A program made the position numbers and the translations under genes. Below, piece by piece: positions 20,661 through 32,957 of a DNA stretch of 64,000 nucleotides. Source of the stretch: Quercus robur (lineage: Eukaryota; Streptophyta; Magnoliopsida; Fagales; Fagaceae); assembly GCF_932294415.1 (NCBI RefSeq), contig NC_065537.1, forward strand, positions 3,658,001-3,722,000, read 5' to 3'. The stretch's first letter is position 1, and each line of letters opens with the position of its first letter. The notes below the pieces were generated by a model, which made no database searches, was not told the DNA's origin, and saw nothing but the letters and a program-made list of their open reading frames with translations.

Positions 20661-23551
20661 TTGATGGCAAACCAAAAAAAACTAAGCTGGAGGGATTTGG
20701 AAGTCTTAACTGACTCCTTTAGCAAAGAAAACTTCATTGTAAATGTTCAATTTGGCAAACTCTACCGCGGAAAACCCCCAGATGCTCAAGAGCTTACTGT
20801 CAAAATTTGGTGGCTTCCTCCTGACGAAGTATGTACCATCGCACTTTGCGACGATGCTATTTTTGACAGATTGGAGGTACTACAAATTATCTATCTATCT
20901 AACCATTTATTGTATTTACAAGAATGTGTATTGAGTTGAGATTATTATAATTATATCTTTCAAGCGTGAGCTCTCTGTTTTGACAAATCCGGACCTCGGA
21001 AATCACCCCAATTTGGTGAAGTTGATAGGGTATTATGAACGCCCTAGATCTTCCCTATCATAAACTTCCAAGAATTTGGAATAAAACTACTCAATGATCA
21101 TTAAGATTTTATTTATTTAAAAAAAAAATGATGGTACCAAATGCACAAAGCTCACATTTTATGAGGTTTTGGGAGAGGCCATAGTAGGCAGGCAACATAA
21201 CTACCTTATTTTTTTTTTTAGAGGCTGATTCCTGAACTCAAATGCGACATGTCACTTCTGGTGGACAGCACTTGTCATCGCACTAAGATAAATAAACCAT
21301 AGATGGTTGTTTACAAAAGTATTAAGATTGTTCTGTTTAACCCAGATAGCCTACATCTTTGCCTCCAGCAAGTTCCACAAACTGCATCAAACCATTGACC
21401 TCCACCTTCGAACTATCCCTTACAGCAACTTCCCCTTATAAACTATCCTCTCCCTCCTAGAAATTCAACCTTTTTGACCTTTTACCTCTCTTTCCTCTAT
21501 CAAACTCTCCACCCTATCATGCTCACTGTTGGTTCCGTGCAAAGTATTGCATGAGAACACATTCTTTTTCTTCTCAACATATTTTTTTTCCTTGCTTCAA
21601 TCTAAGCCTCATGTGTCCCCATCTTGTGACTTTTTAAATGAGTTGAAAGAACCATTTGTAGTGTTTTCAACACAACTCTATGAGCAGTTTCAGACAAGTT
21701 TTCTGTTTGCTTGTCTTATCTTCTTTAGGCACTGCCAGATGCTAATTTGCTCTCAATTTGTTGGCTTCCTTGCCTATGACTGCGCACTTTTCCTTTGCTC
21801 TCTTCCCTAAGCTCCCCACCCCCCCCCCCCCCCTCTTTGTGCACAAGGAGATGGTGTATCTCATTGGCAATTTGATTGTTAGACTTCTGAGGAATTTTGT
21901 TTGCCTTGCAGCTTGCTTTTCGAGTTTCTCTGCCTTCTGTGTCGTGCTATTGATTTGCTGTTGAGGGAGTTTTGATTGCCATATAGGATTATATGCTTGT
22001 TTCTTTGGCTTTTCAACTTATTTATATATTTTTCCTTTTCTGTTTGTTAAATCATTTGGGAAGACCCAAAGTCACAGCTAGACATGGATCGACCAAGCTT
22101 GCGATTTGTCCTACTTTTGGAGTGGGGAGATTTCGCAATTCTTCAATTTTCAAAAGTTTTATTAAGTCTTGCACAATCCAATGGCTCTGCAGGATTCCAA
22201 TCCAGTGTTACTTGACTTTAGTCTGCGACCTGATTGTACCATTGCGAAACGGTATCCATGCACAGTATATTACGGTTATGATGGCTATATTGATCCACTT
22301 TTTGTTCACAATGGTACATCCCTTTTATGTTTTATTTTATAATTCATATTTTAATGTTTTGAACATGTTTAAGTTTTGTGCGTCTGCATAATTACTGGAC
22401 ATAATACTGATGTTATTATATGCACTGTGAACTGCTTGACTACCGTGAAGACGAGCTATATGCTGAACTGATTGGCAATATGATTATCTTTGTTTTTATG
22501 CATGGAGTAGAAAATTGGCCCCTTAAAGTGCTTTGGCAGAAGTCCCTAATTGTCAATTTTGGGAGAGAGTCAACCAACATCATAAGTGGTAGGCCATAGA
22601 CCCCGCCAAAAATCCCCGAATACCCTCCATGAATTAGAAACATATAGGCAGCGAGTTGCGAAGTTGTAAAAAATTTATCGAAGACTTTTTGTTCTGTTTC
22701 TCTACTCTAAGCTATAATTGTTTTACAATAAACAAGTGTTATCTGTTTCAAGTTGCTGCCCTCATTCAGGTATTGCTTTAAATTTTTCCATTCCTCTTGA
22801 AGCTGTTGATAAATGTGTGAAAAAATACTATTGTGAATGCTTGTGGTGATATATAAGTGAATTTATAGGCATTGCATCTCTTAGTTGTGCTAATGTTCGT
22901 GTTACTCATGGTCACTGTAATTTTTGGGTCAGTGCTTGCAATGTTAACAATTCTGTGTTTACTGTAGTGGAGTCGCTTGGATGCAAGAGTCTTTTGGAAT
23001 AACCATACAAAATTTTTCTTTTCCTTCTATTTTTCATGATCAGTTGTTCTTACAAAACTTTTTCTATAATAGGTTTTTGGGTGAAGAGAGCCGATGTCTT
23101 TTCATTTGGTATTGTACTTTTAGGGCTCATTACTAAATTTGTCTTTGATCAATCCGAGTGCGAAGCTGCTCGTGAATTTCCTGCAGGATGGGCACAGAGA
23201 CAGTACCAGCAGAAGTTGAATTCTAGCTTACAACCAGTTGGCTGTTTACTTGTTCATAAGAGCTTTGACAGTGCACCAGATTTTGATGTTTGTGATGGAG
23301 TGGCAATTACAAAGCTGGCAGTGCACTGTGCGGACTTAGATGAAAGGAAACGCCCTACAATGACACAAATTGTTAATTATCTGCAGGGTATACCTCTTTT
23401 CTCTGGGAATTTTGGTGATGCTTTACTGCGGGGAGGTTTAATAGATGAATGGGACACACAATCTACAGAAGAAACTGCTGGGAACAAAAAAAACAGAAAT
23501 GCAGAGAATGAAAGGAAATCTCTTTTGCCGTTGTTTGATCACGAAGACTAA
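20661..23551 (+). pseudogene. Receptor-like kinase-related gene, probably decayed, DFS in place of DFG
   Basis: Exon A (to about 20877) encodes LSWRDLEVLTDSFSKENFI, VQFGKLYRG and TVKIWW, the kinase N-lobe with glycine-rich loop and VAIK-type lysine. Exon B (20965-21063) encodes RELSVLTNPDLGNHPNLVKL and IGYYERP, the alpha-C/HPNLV region, then hits a stop. Near 22193-22250, after CTGCAG, comes DSNPVLLDFSLRPD, the subdomain VII site with DFS for the metal-binding DFG. The last exon (about 23074-23551) encodes FWVKRADVFSFGIVLLGLIT, a divergent insert, KRPTMTQIVNYLQGIP and a polar tail to the stop. No intact HRD catalytic loop was found. It resembles plant RLCK-type pseudokinases. The stop after exon B and missing middle argue for a pseudogene, though unseen exons remain possible. 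Confidence 0.65.
21812..21831. repeat. C-run
   Basis: A run of about 18 C residues inside an intron of the kinase-like locus. Confidence 0.9.
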
Positions 23552-24814
23552 CTAAATGGGAGAAAAAGAAAATATTAGTGCATCAAACGAAACACTGGTA
23601 GACCCAATTGGGATTTTTCTTTCTTGACAACCCAAAAGCTGTAAAGTTTTCTTTTATGCTGGTTTGAACCAAATGTTATGTTACTCTCTGGACACCGATT
23701 GAGAATAAACATAACTTAATTATGTTTCCTAGTTTTTCTTCCATTCTGTTAATGAACTTTGCAGTGAATGCAGTTGGTAGGCTATATTGAAATTTAAAGG
23801 AAGATATATGCTTAGGTTCTATGTTCCAAGATAGTTGACTTGCATTTTGGTTGCCCTGTTGGATTTATTGATATTACGCCTTATGAAAGTTACTTCTAAA
23901 CTAATTGGTTTTGTGGTCATCTTATTGGCAATATGACAATAGCTGTTGAGTTCTGTTGGGAATACTAAACACAAGAGGGGTGCTTCATCAGAGATTCTTT
24001 CTTGTTAAGTTGGATCTATTACGTAGAGAATTGGTTAAGGTCAGGGCGTCGATTTTTGACAGACATGCATGCAAAAACAAGAGTTCAATCATTTGTTTAT
24101 TGTCTAATCATAGAAAGGTGGCCTTTTGCTTATTTTGCACAACATTTTCTGTAAAAAAACACACACACACACCCAAAAAAAAAAAAAGATATCATATATG
24201 TTTCGCCTAGATTACAATAATAAATTTAAACAATTTCTTGTTATGGGAATCAGAATTGGAAATTTTCTAAAATTTTGAGGAATACTAATTAAGATCTTAG
24301 ACTTCCATAGATATGACAGAATTTCAAATCAATAACGTTTTATTATTAAGTTAAAACACCAATTAATTAAGATCTTAGACTGCTACTATAATTGTTTTGT
24401 TTATTATTATTTTTGATATATTATAAAAATGAAAAATAATCATTTTATAAGCAAGAAAGTGTCACCTATAGATAAATATTTAATTAGGCAGAGTATCTAA
24501 AAATTTCCATTTTATCACTAACAGTTCCTAAGTGGCAATTTTTTTTTTTTTTTTAAAGAATGCTAAATATTTTAACACACACACACAATGGGAGAGATGA
24601 GAAGGTTTTAAAGAAACTAACAGTAGTATATATCCAAAAAGGTCTAACTCTTGGATACACATCACGTATTTCTCTTCTTTGAAAGTTGTATACAAATTTA
24701 CATTTTCCAAAAGTTGCGAATTTAAGAAAAGTAAAAGTTTAAAAGTAATTATTTATGATAGTTAAATTTCCATTATTTTTATTTAAGATTCAATCTCATC
24801 AAAGTTTAGCATTT
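23552..24814. other. Intergenic DNA after the kinase-like locus
   Basis: It contains an (AC)n run with a following A-run at about 24157-24187 and a T-run at 24540-24554. No gene is recognised. Confidence 0.55.
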
Positions 24815-24819
24815 ATGTC

Positions 24820-26046
24820 TGTCGGGGACGTTTTTGCGACAAGGGCCGAAAATGCGAAAACGGCCCAAATCTCCCCTTGGGTTCTTTAGAAGTGTTTGTT
24901 TATGGAGAATCAAGCCCAAAATTCACAATGTATAAAAAACAAAGGCTAATGGTGCTTTGACAAGAGAGAATCAAAATGCTAACAATAGAAATGCAGAAAA
25001 AGCATAGAAACATAACAGGTCTGAAACTTCGACCCACAGTCACACAGAAGAAGAAATTGAGGAAGGTCGTGAGGAAGAGAGGGAAGGTTCCCCTGTACCC
25101 ATATTTCCATCCCTAAGGTTCAGAATTGTGAGAATATCTCTTGGCTCAGTGGGTTTTTACTCTCAAGTTTCAGCTTTATAGGGAAAACATGGTTTAACAG
25201 GTCTGAAACTTCGACCCGCAGTCACACAGAAGAGGAAATTAAGGGAGGTCGTGAGGAAGAAAGGGAAGGTTCCCCTGTACCCATATTTCCACCTCCAAGC
25301 TTCGGAATTGTGAGATTGTTGACTGGTTAAATGAGTTTTTGCTCTGAAGTTTCAGCTCCTTAGCTAGAACGTGGCTTATGGTTTTTTAGTTGAAGAAAGA
25401 CTCTTGTATTGAGCTTGGGGTGTTGCTCTCAGAGTAAGACCTCCTCCCTTGTTTTGAATTTGATTGTGGAATTTATATTGAGTTTGGGGTGCTCTAAGTG
25501 ACTGGTTTTTGGTCAATAGAAAATGCTTTGGACCCCAAGGTGTTAAGCAAGTAGTAATTTTCAGGTTTGCTTTTGTTTGGATAAAAGGAAGGATTACTTT
25601 TATCATCATTAAGGGAAATGCTTGACTAAACCCTCATTGGCTCCTCATTTTCAGTTGTTTCAGACCATTGGGAGGCTCAACTAGATGAGAGCTAGCAGCT
25701 GAAGTTGGCCAATGAGAGTCAACCATTTTTAAAGGAAACAAAGGTTCGGACAGAAACTTTGGGCCACAGTCACACAGAGCATAAAAGCTGTTTTGAGGTG
25801 GAAATTTTGGATACAAGACCTCCTCTATGAGCCTAAGGTGCTACCAGTGTCCCTTGCCCACTTGGTAGCACGCATGGGCTGGGCTCATGCAAAAGGTCCG
25901 AAAGGAACCGAACCATACCCTCCAAATCACACTTCCTCAATTTCCCCAAAAAGTCACATAGGCTTGGGCCATGCTTAAAAGAATAAAATAAAACATAATA
26001 CATGAATTGGGCTTGTAAAAATGTATCGCGAAAATGGGTATTAACA
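24820..26046 (-). repeat. 3' LTR (minus-strand sense) of the 9.4-kb element
   Basis: Its plus-strand start is TGTCGGGGACG and end GGGTATTAACA. It contains its own tandem duplication of ~182 bp: units starting AACAGGTCTGAAACTTCGAC at about 25014 and 25196, sharing GTTCCCCTGTACCCATATTT. Confidence 0.95.
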
Positions 26047-26062
26047 TTAGCCCCCCGAGCAC
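26047..26062 (-). other. Polypurine tract of the 9.4-kb element
   Basis: On the minus strand, GTGCTCGGGGGGCTAA stands immediately before the TGTTAATACC that opens the LTR. Confidence 0.65.
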
Positions 26063-29000
26063 GCGTGGAGCTTGCGGCATGCGATGTGAGCAGTTGATGT
26101 TTCTCATTGCTTGTAGATGTTGCGGGTTTGAGAATTAGCATACCCAAACACTCCATTTTTTGTTGAGAAAATATGAGTCGATGGAGATTGTTTGTAGATA
26201 TATTGCAATATTGAAGCCTTAGGAATTCGAGTTGTAACCAAATGATAGGTCCAACCCGAAATGCTCCTTGCCTTTCACGCCCATATGTAGCTTTAATTAA
26301 AGGCGCATTCTCACTTCTTGTATTTTAGGAATAACATTCCCAATATAATTTGGATGAGTGGACTTAGGCACTTGATGGTTAAGGGTCCCATCAAGGAACA
26401 TCATTCAACCAATACGCCCTTGTCCGCATATAGCACTATATGTACAATAGCACTTAAATAAAATGCCATAGCCTTGCTTTTCATGACCATGTAGGTGATC
26501 TTAGCTTCCCCTCGTTTGTATGGTACATGGCTATAAATCCTCCACGTCAATTGCCTTGCAACACATACTTTGGCTTTGACTTTTCTACAACCTTATTCTT
26601 CTCAGCATATCTGATATCACACCACTTTAGCCTCAACTTTGGCCCTTTTCATTTTTCTTCTTTTGTTTTTTTTTTTTTTTGTTTTTGCTTCGTTGGCTTC
26701 TCTCTCACACAGTTTTGCGATCTTCTTTCTTAATTTCTTTTCTTTTCTTCCAACGCTACATCGGTCTTTTGGAAATGGAAGGGAGAATTCCTCATGGATG
26801 TAGAGAATACATAAAACTCTTCTGCGTGGAGGTAGGGGAAGCAGAGATTTTTTTTTTTTTTTACTTTGGAGATGGGCACGCTGCTTATGGTGATGCAGGT
26901 TGTGGGAGCAGATCTGGTGGAAAATACCAAATAACACGCCTCTTCGCTTTGCTCCCTCCCAGTAGCTTTTTATTTCTCTCTTTCTTCACTTGCTTCGCCC
27001 TTCAAACTTCATTGATCCTGTAGCCTTCCCTTAGGTGTATCAAGGAAACATTTTGGACTTAATTTCTTAAGACCCCACCAAATCTTCGTCTGCTTTTCTA
27101 GATCGGCCAAGGCTCCAATTTTTATTTTTTTTTTAAATTGCAAGCTTCATCGGATCTTCTTGTTCTTTCTCCAAAATTTCACCTTTAATCCTTCACCACC
27201 CATGTTGCTAAATTTCAAGAAGGGTAGTGTTGGTGAGATAGTGATGTCGGCAAAAGAGAAGAGTTTTTCGTTGGTGAGCTACAGAGGGGTTCCGTTGGCA
27301 AAGGGTTGAAGATGCTCGAAATTGTCCGCCATACATGGGGATGAGATTTAGGCAGGACAAAGTCTCATAGCGCTTACAGCCGTGGGACCTGTCGGTATTG
27401 ATGTTGGTGGAGCAGTGTTCATGACGAAGAGAAGCAATGCCTTGTTTGAAGGAAATTGATGTCGAATGCGACGATAAGGTGTTCTTTGCACAAGCTCGAT
27501 AAAGTCAGATGCGTCGCTCACCTTGGTGAGTTAATATTTTTTTTTTTGCCGATCTCTCGGATGTATTTGGCGACATGTTGAATGAAGCGTCGTTGATTGT
27601 GTAGGTTGGCTCTTCCTTAGGAGATCATAGAAATACCGCGATGTACTGACCCATAAGGTTGAGCCATTGTAATTGAATTTGAAGACTCCTTATTGATTCC
27701 AATAGTCGCAAGACAGGGAAATCAGTTCGTAGCGCGACCGTGCCTGATATTGAGTTGGCATTGGTGTTGGGAGTAGAAGTAGCGTACTTGACTATAAATT
27801 TGACTTGGGTCCATAAGAAAAGATGATGATGAATGAAAGGCTATCTTGAAACTCTATGCAAATTGTACCACATTAAGGATGCTTCAATTTTCTTGAGTTG
27901 CTTGATTGTTGGTTAATTTGATGAGATTACGTTTGCCAAGATTTGTTTCGATGAAGCTGTAACCATGAGCGATAAGTGGTATTGCTAGCCGTATAGCGCA
28001 TTTGAGATGGAATGGAGCAAAAATATCACTTGGCAATGTAGTATAAGGATGTAACATAGCTGTTGTATGTGCTGGCACTGGCAGCCCCCAATATTGTGTT
28101 ATCGTGGTGAATGCTAATAAAATGCAGAGTCACAAGTTGTTGTTGCTTCATGTTTGTTGTGATGAAGAGGAGAGTGTTGGCGAAACCATTATTAATGATT
28201 CCATAGAACGTCTATTATTTGATCGTGGTATTGCCCATTTATAACAGCCCTCACGTCTTGGGCCTTGATAGGACCAGATTGACCATGATAGCATGAGAGG
28301 TCGCCTTGTAAAATAGCTGTTGTGTACGCTAAAATGATGAATGGCGTAACTTGTGAGCAAGTAGGAGATTCCCCTTTGTTGCGTGGCTATAAAAAATGTC
28401 CAATGAAACGTCGTTGTGTCGAGATGCTTTCGCTTGTGGTAATGTCGCAGCTCCATTTGTTTGAGAATGAAGCCGCGGATTTCTTTGACAACATAAAATC
28501 TATTGTGAGAAGTCAAAACTCATTGCCAACCCCTTTTCATGCCAATAGGGATTATTGAGTGCGCCGCATTGCCGTCTTGCATAGAATAAGTATATTTTGG
28601 GAGATACACCATTGTTGAGTGGGAACTTTGTAACTCACTTGGTAAGTCACATATCTTTCTTCATTTTCTTTTCTTGATTGCATATAATGGTATATTGAGT
28701 GAGCCGTACTATGTTTTCTTGTAGGGTGACTTTGGCTTAGAGAATTGTGGTGCTGTCGTTAGGACTTTCATCCACAAGGCCAATCTCATTACCAATGCAT
28801 CATTTTCCGAGGTTGAAGCTACTGCAAACAGCAACATAAAGCTGCCACGGCCGCTATTAGTAACTTTGAACCCTTTTTGGTCCGTTTCTCACTTGCGGCT
28901 TCAAAGTAAAGAAGAGAGCGACTGCAAGGCAATGTCTCAAAGATGGTGATGTTGGATAGGGACTACGACATTGCTTCAACTTTTTCCTTCAGCTCCTTTC

Positions 29001-29974
29001 TTGCTTTCCCTTTTTTTTTTTTTTTTTTGATTGTCTTGTTTTGAGCCCCAAGCTTTGAAATTTCGAACTAGTTGAAATGTGTAATATGGCTTGCTGCCTT
29101 AGAAACATTTTCTATTGTATTTCACCCTTGTGGACAGCACACTTTTGTATAGAGCAGCTCCTGTCTAATTATATTGGTGCTACTTTGAGTTTGTACTGTC
29201 ATGGTTAGTAGGCACAATTTGTATTTTGTACAAAGAAACACATATACGATGTCTCAACATGTAATTTGAATTTTGGAATGAAAACAATGATTTGTATCTC
29301 AAGGATATGAATAGTTTGTATTTTGTACCTTGAGAACGAGTTTCTACCTTTCTTAAATAGGCCATGAGCATGTTTTTGTTGCGAAAACAACTCTTGTATG
29401 GCTGTGACCGTTTGAATATGTTGAGAAAAAGCTTACTTGGAAGGGTCAAGTGCACCTTGTGATGAAGTAGCATAATTTCGATAGATTATATGCACTTAGG
29501 CTCTTGAAGATTACTTGTGCTTGATTGGATAGCTCGTGAATATGGCTTTGCCTTTGCAAAGACAAGTTAGTAGACATATTGCTTGGTTGTCATGCCTTTG
29601 CGGACAGGTTTTGGCTAAGTGCACGTCTCGCTGTTTGTGCACCATTTTTCAGCGCTCTATTGACGGGCAGATTTGGTTTCACATACAGCAGCTCATATAT
29701 ATTAAAGATTGGCTCGCCGCTTGGTAGTCGACTTATTCTCGACATGTATTAGGTTGCTATTTCGTTAGTTTCAAGAAGCCCCCACATATGGGCTGCGTTT
29801 TGCGCATGCTGCGGCTTATGGTGCACTTGTTTGTCACCGTTTCATAGAGGTTGATTGCGTTCTCATAGGCAGCGGCTTGAATAAAGCTCGTATTGCTATC
29901 AATTTTTGAAGATATCACATTCATGGATATAACGCCTTATAGAATGCACAATTTTGCCATTCTCTTGAGGAGTT
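26063..29974. other. Internal region of the 9.4-kb element without a recognised domain
   Basis: Frames on both strands are short and broken. The minus-strand frames at 28148-28516 and 29180-29473 have no motif I recognise. T-runs at about 26668, 26850 and 29011 interrupt the sequence. It may hold heavily decayed pol or unrelated captured DNA. Confidence 0.5.
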
Positions 29975-30645
29975 TTATCCTTGCACATAGTGAATTACCA
30001 TTTGGCAATGGGGTAATAGTTCATTAACTTCCTTGCCGCTTCATAAGGTTTATGCATCGGCTTTCTCATCCTTTTGAGGGCTGGCTATGTCCCCGCATGT
30101 AGTGGATCACCGTGCTTGAATTTTAAGATATTATGTTGGCTTTCCTACCGCTTTGTAAGGCTTGCCGTTAAGAAATTTTGCTTTCCTTACTTTGTCGAAG
30201 GTATTGCATCCTCGTAAGTAGGGGTCTTGCCACCTATGAATGATATGATGTCTCGCCGACTTCCTAATCATTCGGTAGGGATTTCCTTTGAATACGTATT
30301 GGCTTCCCTACCTTGTTGAGGGCTTGTCGTGCCCTTACAAGTAGGGGTATCGCCATAATAAAATGTCTCATTGGCTTCCTAGACATTTGATAGGGCTTAC
30401 CATTGAGAGAGTATGTGTTTAGTTTTCTCTACCTTATTGAGAGTATTTTTTTTTTTTTACTCTCACATGTAAAGGCTTTGCCATAAGAGTAATTTGTTGG
30501 TTTTCTTGCCGTTTCACAAGGTTTCTCATTAGAAGAAAGCGTTGGCTTTCCCCACCTTATTGAAGGCATTGCACCTTCGCATGTAGGGATCTCACCATAC
30601 TTGGATAACATGATAGTTCGTCGGTTTCCTAGTATTTCATAGGGC
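29975..30645. repeat. About six ~120-bp tandem repeats inside the 9.4-kb element
   Basis: The marker GCATGTAGGGAT-like recurs at about 29981, 30100, 30213, 30335, 30464 and 30580 (spacing 113-129). Each unit also has GGCTT(T)CC(T/C)ACC and a CTTGTTGAGGGC-type block. The copies have diverged. Confidence 0.8.
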
Positions 30646-30689
30646 TTGCCTTCGAAAATTGGTATAAGCGAGACGTATTGTCATCGCTT

Positions 30690-31010
30690 ATGAACGAGGC
30701 GTCAAAGCAACAAATGATATGCTTCTTGATGAGTTTGGCTACAACCATTCACATCGCTTTTCTTGAGTCAAATTGCTTCCACCCACTTAGTGAACTATTT
30801 AGTGGCGGCAAAGACCCGAATGTACTCATTCAAGGGCGAATGGATAGGTCCGATGAGTTCAAGCCATCGAGTATAAAAGGCTATGGAGCGCTCACGTCTT
30901 AAAGGCTTATATGGTGTGTGAGTATAAGCTTGGAGTGCACTTGGAAGTGTGGCGACTTTAGCGAATTTGGTTATGCCAAACCAATGGTATCTCATCGCCA
31001 AGAGCTGTTG
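30690..31010 (-). pseudogene. Integrase fragment of the 9.4-kb gypsy element
   Basis: The minus-strand frame reads MRYHWFGITKFAK then TPYKPLRRE, then LELIGPIHSP and EYIRVFAATK, a stop, FTKWVEAI, another stop, LKK, and, after a frame change, VVAKLIKKHIIC. This is the start of the Ty3/gypsy integrase core (WGLDLIGPI...TEYFTKWVEA...FIKEHI in the family). The first Asp of the DDE triad is replaced by Glu in LELIGPI. Two stops and a frame change make it inactive. Confidence 0.8.
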
Positions 31011-31084
31011 GTAAGATTTATTCCTCCCTTAGTACTCACCATATTTCTTCAAGATGAATTCCAAAAATGGGGTTCCTCATTTGC

Positions 31085-31405
31085 TATATAGAGGGCAGAA
31101 TATAATTCCTCTTTGTCGAAGATTTGTTGTGCCGCAGACAGCGTCTCCATATTCAGCTAACTTGGCTTCTGATTTTGGGATAATGATAGGCTAAGTGTCG
31201 GAGATGTCGGTATAGGGTTGTTTCATTCCCAGCACCACAGTTTTTCTGCCACACTTCGGTTAGCCTCTTTGTCGAAGATACATGGTACCGCAAACAGCGA
31301 CTCCATACTTTGCTTGCTTGGCTTCTAACTTTCGGACAATGATGGGCTAAGCATTAAAGACGTCGGTATAGGGTTGTTGCATCCCTAGCACAACAATTTT
31401 TTCTT
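31085..31405. repeat. Two ~160-bp tandem copies in the 9.4-kb element
   Basis: CCTCTTTGTCGAAGA (31101, 31267), ACAGCG(T/A)CTCCATA, TTGGCTTCT and GTCGGTATAGGGTTGTT occur twice in the same order. The minus strand of both copies gives IRKLEAK-like and YG.AVCGT peptides with stops. Confidence 0.8.
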
Positions 31406-32936
31406 ATTGGCCTCTATGCTGCTTATGTCGAGCTTTCACATCAATACTAAGATTCCACTCGAAAATCTTTGGAATGGATTTCCAGCAACTAGCTTGTGAT
31501 TTTTTGAGTTGTTTGACATCAATGTTTAGAGCGAGCTCTAGTGAAGCACTCTTCAAAGGTGCGCGCGAACTTTCCTTATTAGTTGGCTTGACCGCGGATT
31601 TCAATTGCAAGGATTGAGTGACAAGAACAATTTTCTTGATGATGGCAATGTTTGAACTTCCCTCTTCATGTATAATCTCAAATCTAAGAAGGATTAAGGC
31701 ATTGTCATGGCTTAGAATGCATGCGCTTGTCATGACTTGAGATATATGAACATGCCATGGCTTGGCGTGCGCGGATCAACCAAGATTTTGGATGCGTGAG
31801 CTCGTCATAGCTTAGCGTTCATGAGCGTGTCACAGCTTTGGTGAGAGGGAATTGAGTTCAAATTTTCTTTGTCGTTGGTTGCTCCGAGAAGGTTTCCGTT
31901 TCACCTTAAGTGCAAATGTGATTTATATTAGTAAGCGATAGTCATGGCCAAGCGAAGTAGCATAAACGACTTATAAAAAATATTTTGATTAAAAATTTGA
32001 AAGATTAAAATGGTTTAAACGATATGTATAAAAAAATGAATTAGCGAAGAGAGTGCTCGAGAGTCTTAGCTTAAGCGTGCTTTAAACGATAGTATGTCGC
32101 TCGTATGACTTCAAAACTTGGCTTATGAAATGTCGCTTCTTAAAGACTTGATGTATGGTGTGTCGCAACCTCAAGGCTTGGTGCATGGAACGTCTAGCGC
32201 CTTACGATGGGCCATTTAGCTATGGTCTTTAGCTCTTTGGTGAAGACTTCATTTAGAGGTGACGCCAAAAATGTTTAGCTGCGAAGGGTCGCACATAGCA
32301 GCAATTATTGTTGTGCTAAAATGAGTTAATCACCCGCGACAGCCCCCATATGCTCGGCGCTGGCTCAGCAACAATACAACTTAACAATAAAGGACACATG
32401 TGTTGAGAAGATGTTGAGGATGAGCTTTTAGCCGTTGTTGTTGGGGTTCTTGGTTTTGAAATTGATGTTTAGAGCTTTGCATTGTTGATTATTGGTCGGA
32501 GCCGTCATTCCCTTCACAGTTGGACTTGTGGCTCACCATTTTTGCATTTTCAAGCTAAGAAAAAAAAAATGTTCACAAATATTATATAAAGCAAGAGATG
32601 TAGGATAATTCATCGATAAGAAAGACAGCTAAAAAAATAATATAGATGAGTGGAAGAAAATTTTTCCCTTGAATAAGAAAGTTGATTCTCCTTCCATCCT
32701 TCACTTCTTGGATGGCTTCCGGAGGTTAGAGCGATTTTGTCAGACGATTTGGATCATCTCCAGTAGCTTAATGAGCTATGGATAGAACTTTTTCAAGCTC
32801 AACTTCACAATGCTCTTCTTGCGCGGTAAAGCATTATACAGTTTCCCTTGGAACGACAAGTTGGTGTAAGAAACACCATCTCTTTGCTGGTTCCACACCT
32901 TTGGAGGCACCATTTCTCTTGTGTCAGCTGCTTGAC
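31406..32936. other. 5' internal region (minus sense) of the 9.4-kb element
   Basis: A Lys/Ser-rich minus-strand frame (31404-31733) has no recognised domain. The rest looks like untranslated leader, with repeats of the type TCGT/ATGACTT..TTGGC(T/G) at about 32090-32195. Confidence 0.5.
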
Positions 32937-32954
32937 TCCCCAGTGGAGTCGCCA
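32937..32954 (-). other. Primer-binding site of the 9.4-kb element
   Basis: On the minus strand TGGCGACTCCACTGGGGA lies three bases inside the LTR end. The TGG start pairs with a tRNA CCA end. Sites of this wording are common in plant gypsy elements. Confidence 0.8.
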
Positions 32955-32957
32955 AAA

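Noticed and set aside
21990..22391. 132-residue plus-strand frame in the kinase-like locus
   Set aside because: It is not kinase-like in that frame. The kinase signal (DFS region) runs in another frame.
25376..25978. Frames repeated at 33514-34116
   Set aside because: They are the same LTR sequence in both copies and not genes.
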